NCBI RefSeq assembly: GCF_023336755.1
Contig: NZ_JALZWP010000009.1
Coordinates: forward strand, 62,001-126,000
DNA: 64,000 bases
Direction: 5' to 3'
Source: Roseinatronobacter domitianus
GTDB lineage: Bacteria > Pseudomonadota > Alphaproteobacteria > Rhodobacterales > Rhodobacteraceae
Shown here: positions 53,929-62,890 of the stretch, piece by piece
Position numbering within the stretch: position 1 is the stretch's first letter
Layout: each line of letters begins with the position of its first letter
Made by a program: the position numbers and the translations under genes
Notes under the pieces: generated by a model
What the model saw: the letters and a program-made list of their open reading frames with translations, nothing else
Databases searched by the model: none
Told to the model about the DNA's origin: nothing

Positions 53929-55053
53929 TCAGCCTGCTGCGTCGGCCAATGCCTGACGATAGGCCGCAATCACATGAGCCTCGTCAAACAGGCGCTCGAC
54001 GCGCGCGCGTCCGGCCTGCCCCATTGCGGCCCGCGCTTCGGGCGTCAGGTCGATGAAATCGGTGCAGGCACGCGCGAGGCTTGCGCTATCGCGCAGTTTG
54101 CAAAGCAACCCGGTTTCTCCCGCTTCCAGCGCATCGCGGCAGCCCGGCACATCGGTTGTTATGACAGGGCGCGCCATCGCCGCAGCTTCCAACAGAACCC
54201 GCGGCATGCCCTCTCGATAAGAGGGCAGCACAACGCAGTCAGCCTCGGCAATCGCGGGGCGCACATCGGGCATGGCACCAAGATGCTGGATATGTCCCGC
54301 CTCCTGCCAATGCGTAATCTGCTCTGGCGGCAAGGCGGAGCGGTTCTCTGCTCCAAACGGACCCACTATACGGAACTGAGCTTGCGGATAGTGCCGCCGC
54401 ACGGCAGCCGCGGCTTCGGCAAACTCGACCACGCCCTTGTCACGCAGCAACCGCGCGATCATCAGAAAGACAGGCGCTTGTGGCGGGTGTTGCGGCAGGG
54501 GCGCGGGCACAAAGCGGGTCAGATCAATACCAGATCCGGGCAAAACGCGCGCCTGATCCAGTTGGACCAGCCCCATCCCGGCGAAAAGCGCCAGATCATC
54601 GCGGTTCTGGAAGAATATGACGGGCAAACCGCGAAACGCATGGCGATAAATCATCTGTGCAACCCGCTGTAGACCACCACCCGACAGAAAGGCGGTTCCC
54701 AGCCCGGTGACATTCGGAATGAACGGGATGCCACGGCGACGCGCGGCCAGCGCGCCGAACAGGTTGTTCTTGATCGTGTAACTTAGGACCACATCGGGGC
54801 GCAGGCAATCCAGCGCCGCGCCCATCCTGCGCAGGATATGCAAATTGGCCAATGGCGACAGACCTTTGCGGTTCATCGGCAGGTCCATGAACGCGCAGCC
54901 CAACGCCTCTAAGCTGGCCACGCTTTCATCACGCGGCGCCAGAACTGTCACCCTATGCCCATCCGCAAGCAGCGCGCGCAGCAACCCTGTGCGGAAATTG
55001 ACCAAATTCCACGCCGCATTCACGGTTACGACGATATGCAGGCTACGGGTCAC
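53929..55053 (-). CDS. Family 4 glycosyltransferase (PglA-like)
   Basis: 374 residues of GT-B fold. The C-terminal nucleotide-sugar site is seen in PSYREGMPRVLLEAAAMARPVITT (EX7E pattern, about 278-301), and the N-terminal block HIVVTVNAAWNLVNFR resembles PglA and WbpH-type enzymes. It probably adds a HexNAc to a lipid-linked oligosaccharide. It lies just before the polymerase-like gene (3-base gap) at the downstream end of the EPS operon. Confidence 0.88.
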   Translation of the reverse strand: MTRSLHIVVTVNAAWNLVNFRTGLLRALLADGHRVTVLAPRDESVASLEALGCAFMDLPMNRKGLSPLANLHILRRMGAALDCLRPDVVLSYTIKNNLFGALAARRRGIPFIPNVTGLGTAFLSGGGLQRVAQMIYRHAFRGLPVIFFQNRDDLALFAGMGLVQLDQARVLPGSGIDLTRFVPAPLPQHPPQAPVFLMIARLLRDKGVVEFAEAAAAVRRHYPQAQFRIVGPFGAENRSALPPEQITHWQEAGHIQHLGAMPDVRPAIAEADCVVLPSYREGMPRVLLEAAAMARPVITTDVPGCRDALEAGETGLLCKLRDSASLARACTDFIDLTPEARAAMGQAGRARVERLFDEAHVIAAYRQALADAAG

Positions 55054-55056
55054 CCT

Positions 55057-56130
55057 CTAGCCCCCCAGATGCATTCGGTAAGGCACCCACGCAAAAGAGA
55101 AGGAGCCAAAATTGAACCAAACGAACAAGATTGCGGCGTAATAGGCTAGGATCATGGTGACGATGCCGGAATTCTGTTTCCCTTGACGCCCCATCAGGTC
55201 CGGCAGATGCGCGAACAGGAACAATTGCAGCGGCAGCATGTACAAACCCAACCGGTCCAGCGCCGTCGACGCAGAGGTGCCGAACATCGCAACAAACAAG
55301 CCCACCGAGATGAAGGCGAAAAGCCGCCATATTCGATACTCAGAGGGCGCAATCATGATCTTCTTTCGATAAAAAAGGAACAAAAGCGCCGGTAGAGCAT
55401 TCATACCCAGCCGGATCAGCGCTCCGCCGGATTGCAATTCAGCGTCGATGTAGTTTCGGACCAGGGTATCGGCGCTGTCCCCGAGCAAAACCTGGTAGCC
55501 CACCCCCCCGGTCACACCGACGAGCAGGATGATAAGCCAGCGATTGCGGCTCATTGTCAGCGCGACAATGGGTAACAGAATGACCGCGGTTTTGTGGAAA
55601 GTCGCGGCCAGCAGGACCCATAAAATAAACCAGACCCATTTTTGCCGTCCCAAGGCGACAAGCCCAAGCATGACCAGCCCGATTGCAACAGCCTGCCGCG
55701 TGTAGCCCATGCCCACCACGATCACCAGGTAAGGCACGGCCACAGCCAAGGCCAACCAAGGTCTGGGCAGGCTTCGGCAAAAGGCCAAAAGCCCAGCGCT
55801 GAAGATCAACCCCGAAACCGTGTTGACGCCGATGATCCCGAAGCCAAGCCAGATTGAAAAGAGGTTGAGAACCCGAAAGCCGGGGTCATCCAGAAGCAGG
55901 GATTCGCGCAGGTCTGATGTTGCGGCAACAATCAGATATTCGAAATACGCGCCCCAATCGCCCCCCACCCGGAAACGAAACCCGATCATGATGGTCAGCA
56001 GCAGCAGCATCAACACCCAGATCGGGTCGGACCGCGCAAACCGCGTGCCGTCACGGCGCATTTTGCGCGACGGCGGGCTGGAAATGGCCAGAAGGGCCGG
56101 CACAAGGAACAAAAGCCAATAGGGCAGCAT
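55057..56130 (-). CDS. EpsG-like polysaccharide polymerase
   Basis: 357 residues with about ten hydrophobic membrane segments across the full length, and the EpsG-like RVGGDWGAYFEY block near 54-65. Members polymerise exopolysaccharide repeat units in a Wzy-like way. It lies between asnB and the GT4 gene with 3-base gaps, so all are one operon. Confidence 0.82.
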   Translation of the reverse strand: MLPYWLLFLVPALLAISSPPSRKMRRDGTRFARSDPIWVLMLLLLTIMIGFRFRVGGDWGAYFEYLIVAATSDLRESLLLDDPGFRVLNLFSIWLGFGIIGVNTVSGLIFSAGLLAFCRSLPRPWLALAVAVPYLVIVVGMGYTRQAVAIGLVMLGLVALGRQKWVWFILWVLLAATFHKTAVILLPIVALTMSRNRWLIILLVGVTGGVGYQVLLGDSADTLVRNYIDAELQSGGALIRLGMNALPALLFLFYRKKIMIAPSEYRIWRLFAFISVGLFVAMFGTSASTALDRLGLYMLPLQLFLFAHLPDLMGRQGKQNSGIVTMILAYYAAILFVWFNFGSFSFAWVPYRMHLGG

Positions 56131-56133
56131 GGG

Positions 56134-58113
56134 CTAGACCTCTCCTGCAGGCAGATGGCCAAGCCACGCCAGCAGCATCAGCACGGCCCAGAGCGCTTGC
56201 CCCTCGTTACCCTGCTGGGCGATGTGCCGCGACCAAAGGCTGCGGCAGGCGGTCGGGTCCAGCCCCGCCTCGGCCATAAGGTCATCGCGGGCCAACAACC
56301 GCTCCGCCCAGCTTCGCAAACCACCGCGCAACCAGTCATCCAGCGGAATGGCGAAGCCCTGCTTGGGGCGTTCGGTCAGGACGGGCGGGACATGGCGGGC
56401 AAGAATATCGCGCAGGATCACCTTGCCGCGCCGCGCGCGCCCTGCCCGGTCGATCCGGTCACTCTGGTCCAGCGCCCATGCCGCCGACACCACGCGCCCG
56501 TCCAGATAGGGCGTGCGCGTTTCCAAAGACACGGCCATCGCAGCCCGGTCAACCTTTACCAATATATCGTCCGGCAGGTAGCCGATACTGTCGCGCGCCA
56601 TAAGCCATTCCGCACTGCCCGGCGCCAGATCGGCCAATTGTCCCGGCAATGACGGCTCAAACACAGCGCCGGGGTCACGCACCATCAGCGCCGCAGGGTC
56701 CGCAATTCCACGGGTCAGAAAGGCATAGAACTGGTCCGGCGTGCCAGCCTCTGCGCTCATCCGGCCCAGCCGCGCCAGCTTGTCGACCAGTGTTACCGGC
56801 AGGCGAAACCGGCGGGCCAAGGCTTGCAACCGGTCGCTGGACGCGCCACCCCGCGCCACCACCGACATGACAGCCTTGCCCAACGCGCGGCGCACCGGGC
56901 GCGGCAGGCGCGACAGGTTGCGCCACAATCCCGGACCAAGCACATGCCGATTATAGCCACCGAACACCTCGTCGGCACCGTCGCCGGTCAGCGCGACGGT
57001 AACATGCGCGCGGGCCTGACGGCACAGCAAGGTCGTGGGTATCTGCGAACTGTCCGCGAAGGGTTCGTCATAGATGCGCGGCAGCTCCGGGACCAATGCC
57101 AGCGCATCTTCCTCGGTGACATGCAAAGTCTGGTGGGCGCAGCCCAGATGCCGTGCTACCGCCTCGGCATAGGGGGATTCATCGAAGCGGCTGCCGGAAA
57201 ACCCAATAGAGAAACTTTGCACCTGCTGCCCGGACCCGGCCTGCATCAAGGCCGCCACCAGCGACGAATCGATACCGCCCGACAGAAAACAGCCCAAGGG
57301 CACATCGCTGATCTGCTGTTGCGCGACAACCTCTGCCAGCAGGTCTTCCAGCCAGCCGCGACGCGCCGACGCACTGTCGGGGGGCGGGGTCTGTAACGCC
57401 GCCCCGCCGGCCAGCGCACCGAAATCCTGCCATGTGACTTGCTCTGGCGCGCGCCCTGCCCGCAAACTGACCATGCCGCCGGGTGCCACACGCATCAGCC
57501 CTTGCATCAGGCTGGCCTGCGCATCGACATAGCCGCGCGCAAGATAAGCGGCCACGCCAGCCCGCGACAGACCGGGCGCAAACCCCGGCAAAGCTCGGAG
57601 CGCCGAAGGCTGCGAGGCAAAGGCCCAATGCCCGTTCCACTCTGCCCAATAGAGCGGTTTTTCCCCCATACGGTCACGGGCAAGGGTCAGGGTTTGGTCC
57701 TTGCGGTCCCACAGGGCAAGCGCGAACATGCCGAAGGCGCGCTGCAATGCGGGCACCAGCCCCCAAGCGGCAATCGCGCCCAGCAGGGTTTCGGTATCGG
57801 AATGACCGTGCCACTCTGGGGCACGCCCCTCTGCCACCAGCGTCTTGCGTAGGTCCAGATGGTTGTAGATTTCGCCATTGAACACGATCACAAAGCGCCC
57901 GCAGGCTGATTGCATCGGCTGCGCCCCGGCGTCTGACAGGTCGATGATCGCAAGCCTGCGATGCCCCAGCGCAACCGCGGCAGCATCATCACGCCAATGC
58001 CCTTCGGCGTCAGGTCCGCGCGCGCGGATCGCATCGGTCATGGAGTGCAGGATCGCGGGCGCAAGCGCCGCGCCAGAGGACCCTTGTCCCAGTAGCCCCG
58101 CGATCCCGCACAT
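56134..58113 (-). CDS. asnB: Glutamine-hydrolysing asparagine synthetase (AsnB-like)
   Basis: 659 residues. The Ntn amidotransferase domain starts with MCGIAG (catalytic Cys2), and the PP-loop SGGIDSS lies near 280, with LTGDGADEVFGGY near 370. EPS and O-antigen loci often carry such an AsnB, probably to amidate a uronic acid. It is also the only asparagine-synthetase homologue in the window and so the only candidate for the missing lasso cyclase, which belongs to the same superfamily. The intact Cys2 and EPS operon position argue for a sugar role. Confidence 0.9.
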   Translation of the reverse strand: MCGIAGLLGQGSSGAALAPAILHSMTDAIRARGPDAEGHWRDDAAAVALGHRRLAIIDLSDAGAQPMQSACGRFVIVFNGEIYNHLDLRKTLVAEGRAPEWHGHSDTETLLGAIAAWGLVPALQRAFGMFALALWDRKDQTLTLARDRMGEKPLYWAEWNGHWAFASQPSALRALPGFAPGLSRAGVAAYLARGYVDAQASLMQGLMRVAPGGMVSLRAGRAPEQVTWQDFGALAGGAALQTPPPDSASARRGWLEDLLAEVVAQQQISDVPLGCFLSGGIDSSLVAALMQAGSGQQVQSFSIGFSGSRFDESPYAEAVARHLGCAHQTLHVTEEDALALVPELPRIYDEPFADSSQIPTTLLCRQARAHVTVALTGDGADEVFGGYNRHVLGPGLWRNLSRLPRPVRRALGKAVMSVVARGGASSDRLQALARRFRLPVTLVDKLARLGRMSAEAGTPDQFYAFLTRGIADPAALMVRDPGAVFEPSLPGQLADLAPGSAEWLMARDSIGYLPDDILVKVDRAAMAVSLETRTPYLDGRVVSAAWALDQSDRIDRAGRARRGKVILRDILARHVPPVLTERPKQGFAIPLDDWLRGGLRSWAERLLARDDLMAEAGLDPTACRSLWSRHIAQQGNEGQALWAVLMLLAWLGHLPAGEV

Positions 58114-58116
58114 GCC

Positions 58117-58908
58117 TCAGCCTTTCCCGTCCAGCCCGAACTCCGCCAGCACCCTTGTCGTCTCTGCGCGCGACAATGTCGAGCGGCGGTCCCGCCATAC
58201 ACGCAGCATCCGCCCCACCATACCGAAACGGCTTTGCCCGTTCGAGACATTGTTGCCATGCAGGATTGTCATACTGTAGGGTTCCGGCAAGTTCTCGACT
58301 TTCCCGAAAAGTGTTTCGAGCTTGTCATGTCGCCCCGCGAGAACGGTGCGCGGCCCAGCCGCCCAGCCTTCGGCACTTGGCGCCTCCAGAACCGAGGCAA
58401 AGGGCGACACCACGTCAGAACGAAACCGTTGCGCCCGCGGGCTGCCCTCGCGCCACCATGTCAATTCCGGAAAATCGATGATTATGGGCGCATCGTTTCG
58501 CTTCTTTTGAGAGGCGCACGCTTGCATCCTCGCGACGAAGTCAGGATGCAGCATGTCGTCATTGTCCAGCCTCGACGTCAACAAGGCCATGTCGGACCCC
58601 ACCCGCGAACAGATATCCGCCAGCATCTCTGCGGGATCGTTGATGTGTATTGCGTTAAACCTTGGATCATCGAAGAGCGGTGCGAGTCTGTCCAGATAAG
58701 GCTGGGTCCGGGTCCGATCAAAATAAACCAGCCAAGTGAAATTCTGCGAGGTCTGGCGCAAGACCGAAGGATGACAAAATCGCTCGAACAGGTCCATCCG
58801 GTGGCGCATCCACGCATCCGAATAGCGAAACAGATCGCCATAGGTCTGAGCATAGTTCAGATTGAATCGGGTGATAAGGAAGTGACGGACAGGCAGCGAT
58901 GCACTCAT
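58117..58908 (-). CDS. Putative rhamnosyltransferase-family glycosyltransferase
   Basis: 263 residues from ATG 58908 (MSASLPVRHFLITRFNLNY), which overlaps the stop of the upstream acyltransferase by 3 bases in an ATGA; the frame extends to 58983 without support. The HFLITRFNL, RMDLFERFCHPSV and NFTWLVYFD blocks and the LTSRLDNDDMLH motif (DxD-like) match the Rhamno_transf family as I know it. Donor sugar unproven. Confidence 0.75.
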   Translation of the reverse strand: MSASLPVRHFLITRFNLNYAQTYGDLFRYSDAWMRHRMDLFERFCHPSVLRQTSQNFTWLVYFDRTRTQPYLDRLAPLFDDPRFNAIHINDPAEMLADICSRVGSDMALLTSRLDNDDMLHPDFVARMQACASQKKRNDAPIIIDFPELTWWREGSPRAQRFRSDVVSPFASVLEAPSAEGWAAGPRTVLAGRHDKLETLFGKVENLPEPYSMTILHGNNVSNGQSRFGMVGRMLRVWRDRRSTLSRAETTRVLAEFGLDGKG

Positions 58909-60878
58909 GCGGATGTGTCCTTCAATTGTGCGGCCAATGGCATCAGACGGGGCATGAAGTGTCGCATGCCCGCAACTGACCAATGATGACCGTCGATCCA
59001 GAACAACTCGGCGCAGGATGTCAGATCAAGGGACGGGTTTATCTGTATCATCTTTTGCAGCGAAACATACGGCACCCCGCGCGCGAGGGCCCGAAGGGCA
59101 GCATATTCGTCGAGTTCAGAAAACAACTCGGCCTGACCGGCGCGCAAGCTGTGGAGCGCGTCGCAGCCCGCGCGCAATAGTCCCGCCATAGGCAAATAAT
59201 GTCCCAAGCCCGGCCCGACCCATAAAACCTGAGGCCCATCAAACATCGACAATTCCGACAGAAACGCAACCACCTGATCGATATGGTCTTGATTCACGGC
59301 AATCCCCACCACCGGGTCTTCAGCACCAATCCGCTCGAACATGGATGGCGTACCAGCATGCGCTGTACCATCCGTCAGCATAGACTGACCGACAACATGG
59401 TAAACTATGTCAGAAAACAGCGCAGGCTCCTCACGTAACAAAGTCCGAAGCTCTTGCGAATGCGTGCATTCTGGCCGCCGCGAGAAGCTCTGACATCCGC
59501 CTTGTGCCAGCGTCACCACAAAAGGACGTTTTGTCAGCCCTTGCAGGACAGGCATTAACATCCTTGCATGGCTGTCGCCCGCCACAAGTAAACCAGGCCC
59601 ATGCGTTTCGTGGCAAGCCCGCAAACGGTCCATTTGTCCGGCAAGACGCGTCAGTTGCAAAACGCAGGGCAAAGCGGGATCACGGCGCCAGCCCGCACCA
59701 CCGGCCCGCGCCGTTTCTAACAAGCGATACATATGCACTTGCGCCTCCGGGGCTTGCGCCATCCAGATATCGCGCCGCCCCTCTGTCACATGTCCATGCA
59801 CGCCCACCGCCAGCAACACCGCGAAGGTGGGAACCAAGGCCGCGCCCAGCCGGGCCGGACGTGCGAAGGTGCCGCGCCGGCGGCGGAAGGGCTGTTCGAC
59901 AAAACGCCATGTGACATAGGCCAGCGGGAAGGACAGCGCGCCAAGTGCCAGCATCACCCATAAGGGGGGAGCAGACAGATGGGCGATGCGCGCAAACGCC
60001 ATCAGCGGCTGGTGCCACAGATAGGCCGAGTAGCTGACCAAACCGATCCCCACCATCCAACGCTGCGACAAGAGCCGTCCTGTCCAACCCTCGGGCCGCG
60101 CGAACAGAATTACCCCTGCCGCGCCCAGCACCGGCAGAAGCGCCCAAAGGGACGGGAACGGCGTCATGCCATCGAACCAGACCACCGACAGCACGATCGC
60201 CGCCAAACCAAGCCCGGCCAGCCCATCATGGCCTACGCGCGGACGTTCGGCCAGCCACAGAGCGCAGAGCGCGCCTACCAGCAACTCCCACGCGCGCGTT
60301 GGCAGCAGGTAGAAATTTGCACTGGGCATTGAGTAGGCAGCGTAATGGCTGAGGCCAAGGCTAACCAGCGCAATCACGGCCAGGATACCCGCCACGCCAC
60401 GCCGCCCGAAGCGCCACAGCAGCACCATCAGCAGCGGAAAGAGCAGATAGAACTGCTCTTCCACCGATAGCGACCAAGTGTGCAGCAGCGGCTTTTCTTC
60501 CGCCGCAGCCGCGAAATACCCCGATTCGCGCCAGAACAGAATATTTGAACCGAACAGCCCCACCGCCACCAGCGAGCGCGCGAAATCGCGATACTGGTCG
60601 GGCAGCATCAGAGCCCAGGCCACCGGAATGCAGGCCAGCATCACGACATACAGCGCAGGCAGAATGCGCCGCGCCCGCCGCTCCCAGAACCGCCACATCG
60701 AAAACCGCCCTTCGGCGCGTTCGCGCAGGATGATGGACGTAATCAGATACCCCGAAATGACAAAGAAAACGTCAACGCCCACGAACCCGCCGGCAAGGGC
60801 TCCGACGCCTGCGTGAAACAGGATGACCGGAACAACGGCAACGGCGCGCAGGCCGTCTATCTCTGGGCGGTAATGCAT
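58905..60878 (-). CDS. Acyltransferase 3 / SGNH fusion (OafA-like)
   Basis: 657 residues. The N-terminal half (about 1-370) has ten membrane segments and the acyltransferase-3 start YRPEIDGLRAVAVV...LFHAG. The C-terminal SGNH domain (about 400-657) has LLVAGDSHARML near 430 and the catalytic DGHHWS near the end. It acylates a surface polysaccharide in the periplasm. 125 bases separate it from the acetyltransferase gene upstream. Confidence 0.93.
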   Translation of the reverse strand: MHYRPEIDGLRAVAVVPVILFHAGVGALAGGFVGVDVFFVISGYLITSIILRERAEGRFSMWRFWERRARRILPALYVVMLACIPVAWALMLPDQYRDFARSLVAVGLFGSNILFWRESGYFAAAAEEKPLLHTWSLSVEEQFYLLFPLLMVLLWRFGRRGVAGILAVIALVSLGLSHYAAYSMPSANFYLLPTRAWELLVGALCALWLAERPRVGHDGLAGLGLAAIVLSVVWFDGMTPFPSLWALLPVLGAAGVILFARPEGWTGRLLSQRWMVGIGLVSYSAYLWHQPLMAFARIAHLSAPPLWVMLALGALSFPLAYVTWRFVEQPFRRRRGTFARPARLGAALVPTFAVLLAVGVHGHVTEGRRDIWMAQAPEAQVHMYRLLETARAGGAGWRRDPALPCVLQLTRLAGQMDRLRACHETHGPGLLVAGDSHARMLMPVLQGLTKRPFVVTLAQGGCQSFSRRPECTHSQELRTLLREEPALFSDIVYHVVGQSMLTDGTAHAGTPSMFERIGAEDPVVGIAVNQDHIDQVVAFLSELSMFDGPQVLWVGPGLGHYLPMAGLLRAGCDALHSLRAGQAELFSELDEYAALRALARGVPYVSLQKMIQINPSLDLTSCAELFWIDGHHWSVAGMRHFMPRLMPLAAQLKDTSA

Positions 60879-61003
60879 GGGCGGGCGTGCCTGCTCGCGG
60901 GCAAATGGATTGTGGACGGGTAGCCCGTTTCAGTGGGGGATTACAAGGCTCCGCCGGTCAGAACCTGTTGATTCCCCGACCGCGTTACCGAACTGCCCGA
61001 AGG

Positions 61004-61708
61004 CTAGGCGCGCCGCGCAATCGCAGTGGCGAGTGCCGTTAGCGTAAAAGCCTCGAATTGTTGACTTGTTTGGCGCAGCCAGCGCGCCGGATTGCCGACA
61101 ACAACAGATGCCTCTGCCACATCCTGAATGACAACGCTGCCCGCCCCGACATAGGCTCCAGCGCCAACGCTAAGGTCGGGCAGAATGGTTGCGTTTGTCC
61201 CGATGGTTGCACAATTCCCTATGCTTACACGTCCGGCCAAGGCCACTTGCCCCATGACATGAACTCCGTCCCCAAGGTGACATTCATGGTCAATACAGGC
61301 ACCGGTGTTTAGAATTGCATAATCCCCTATCGTGCAGAATTTTTGCACGATCACACCCGGCATGACCACGCATCCTCGACCAATATGGAGGGTTGAATCG
61401 AGCATTGCTTGCTGCGATAGAACGGAAATTGGCACAAGCCCCCGTCCGGAAAGAAATTCACCAACTCGAACGCGTGCAAGTCCATGCTGATTGCCGATGC
61501 AAACTACAAAGCCTTCTAGCGTTGGAAGACGCTCTGCTAGCGCCTCGACATCACGAATAATCTGAAGATTGGTTATCAGATCAGAACTGCCTAACGGGTC
61601 GAACACAATACTATCTTCGGAGAGTTCGTCCATGTCCCTTAACATGGCCTCAACCAATCGCGCTTGGCTTCCCGCGCCCCAAAGTAATATGGCTTTGCGT
61701 CTTGTCAC
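61004..61708 (-). CDS. PglD-like sugar acetyltransferase
   Basis: 234 residues: a small N-terminal nucleotide-sugar domain (LLWGAGSQARL, about 9-19) and a left-handed beta-helix of hexapeptide repeats (about 95-215; GVIVQKFCTIGDYAILNTGACIDH includes the catalytic His region). Such enzymes acetylate a 4-amino sugar. With the WecE-like aminotransferase at 62887 it would make a 4-acetamido-4,6-dideoxy sugar. Its base composition is lower in GC than the flanking genes. Confidence 0.88.
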   Translation of the reverse strand: MTRRKAILLWGAGSQARLVEAMLRDMDELSEDSIVFDPLGSSDLITNLQIIRDVEALAERLPTLEGFVVCIGNQHGLARVRVGEFLSGRGLVPISVLSQQAMLDSTLHIGRGCVVMPGVIVQKFCTIGDYAILNTGACIDHECHLGDGVHVMGQVALAGRVSIGNCATIGTNATILPDLSVGAGAYVGAGSVVIQDVAEASVVVGNPARWLRQTSQQFEAFTLTALATAIARRA

Positions 61709-61714
61709 TGAAGG

Positions 61715-62890
61715 TCAGTCCGATGGTTTCACGGTGAAAATGCTCGCATAGAATAACCAGAACCTGTCACGAGACTCTGTCATCACGCGCTCGAAATCTA
61801 CCTCATCATTCTCAGTATCCACGAGTTCTTGGAAAATGTTGTTATTTCGATAGACAATCGGGGTTTTCCAAGATTCGCTAAACAGTTGTTCGTTATAGGA
61901 GCCGCGCTCCAACACAAGCTGACCCCCATTACGCACAGCTTCGGTCATGGCCCCGACACCGCTACGCCGCTGCCCGATCAATGCATAACAGCGCAAAAGA
62001 GTGGTCATGTATTCATGGCGCGAGAGTGAGGGCAGAAACCGGATACGGATATCTGGCCGCCCGAAGCGGCGCAGCACTGGTGATAGCCATGCCACGAAGA
62101 TCATGATTAGCCGATATTCCACCTTATCCCATGTTTTCCAAGGCTTGCGGCGCTCCCAGAATAGCACGGTCACGGAATACCGCGACTGCCCAAATAAGCA
62201 GAACCGAAGCAGGTCGCGCACATATACCCGCTTGCGCTCATAGGGGAGTGGCTTTGACATAACCATGATCGTCCGCCGGTTAGCGAGTCGCTCCAGATAG
62301 TCGATCTCGTCTTTGACGCGACCTGTGAACACTGCGTAATCCGTCGGCTCCGGCAGGAGTTTGCGGATCGGGAACGTATCCGAAATATTCAAAGGGCGTG
62401 CGAGTATCTCCTCCAGCGTTTGGCCGAACGGGTTATACGTGCAACAAAAGTTGTCGATCTTCGCAAGCGCATGTTTCATATCGTCGGTTATCGTCTTGGT
62501 GTGTCCCTTATCCAGCGATCCGAACTTGTCGACATGTGATTTCCACAGATCAACCTCGTTATCTGTAATGATGATTCCAACCTTGGCATAAGATACGGCG
62601 GTTTGTGCTGCAAACTCGCGCAACGCACGCGCATTGGCCGGGTAAAGGCTTTGAAGGATGACCGCCTTAATAGCCGCATCATCCAAAGACAGGGCGTCGT
62701 TCCAAGACATTTCCTCAACCCCTGCGGGCAGGTCGTCTTTTTGCGCTTTGGTGTCACCGCCAAATAAAACGACGACGAAACTCTTAGGGTCGACGGAATA
62801 CTCATTCACCAAGGTCGAGAGCAGGGTAGAGTTATGAATATTTCCCCGACTCAACAACAGGATGGTGAGCGCCTGTTCGGTTCCGGTCAT
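61715..62890 (-). CDS. Unrecognised protein of the EPS locus, possible glycosyltransferase
   Basis: 391 residues from ATG 62890 (MTGTEQALTILLLS), which overlaps the stop of the WecE-like gene (ATGA); the frame extends upstream to 62989. No family recognised. It has a beta-rich start (LTILLLSRGNIHN, FVVVLFGGD), a GIIITDNEVDLWKSHVD segment near 120 and a C-terminal part with repeated aromatic residues. Location between aminotransferase and acetyltransferase suggests a sugar transferase or processing enzyme. It is AT-richer than its neighbours, hinting at recent acquisition. Confidence 0.65.
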   Translation of the reverse strand: MTGTEQALTILLLSRGNIHNSTLLSTLVNEYSVDPKSFVVVLFGGDTKAQKDDLPAGVEEMSWNDALSLDDAAIKAVILQSLYPANARALREFAAQTAVSYAKVGIIITDNEVDLWKSHVDKFGSLDKGHTKTITDDMKHALAKIDNFCCTYNPFGQTLEEILARPLNISDTFPIRKLLPEPTDYAVFTGRVKDEIDYLERLANRRTIMVMSKPLPYERKRVYVRDLLRFCLFGQSRYSVTVLFWERRKPWKTWDKVEYRLIMIFVAWLSPVLRRFGRPDIRIRFLPSLSRHEYMTTLLRCYALIGQRRSGVGAMTEAVRNGGQLVLERGSYNEQLFSESWKTPIVYRNNNIFQELVDTENDEVDFERVMTESRDRFWLFYASIFTVKPSD

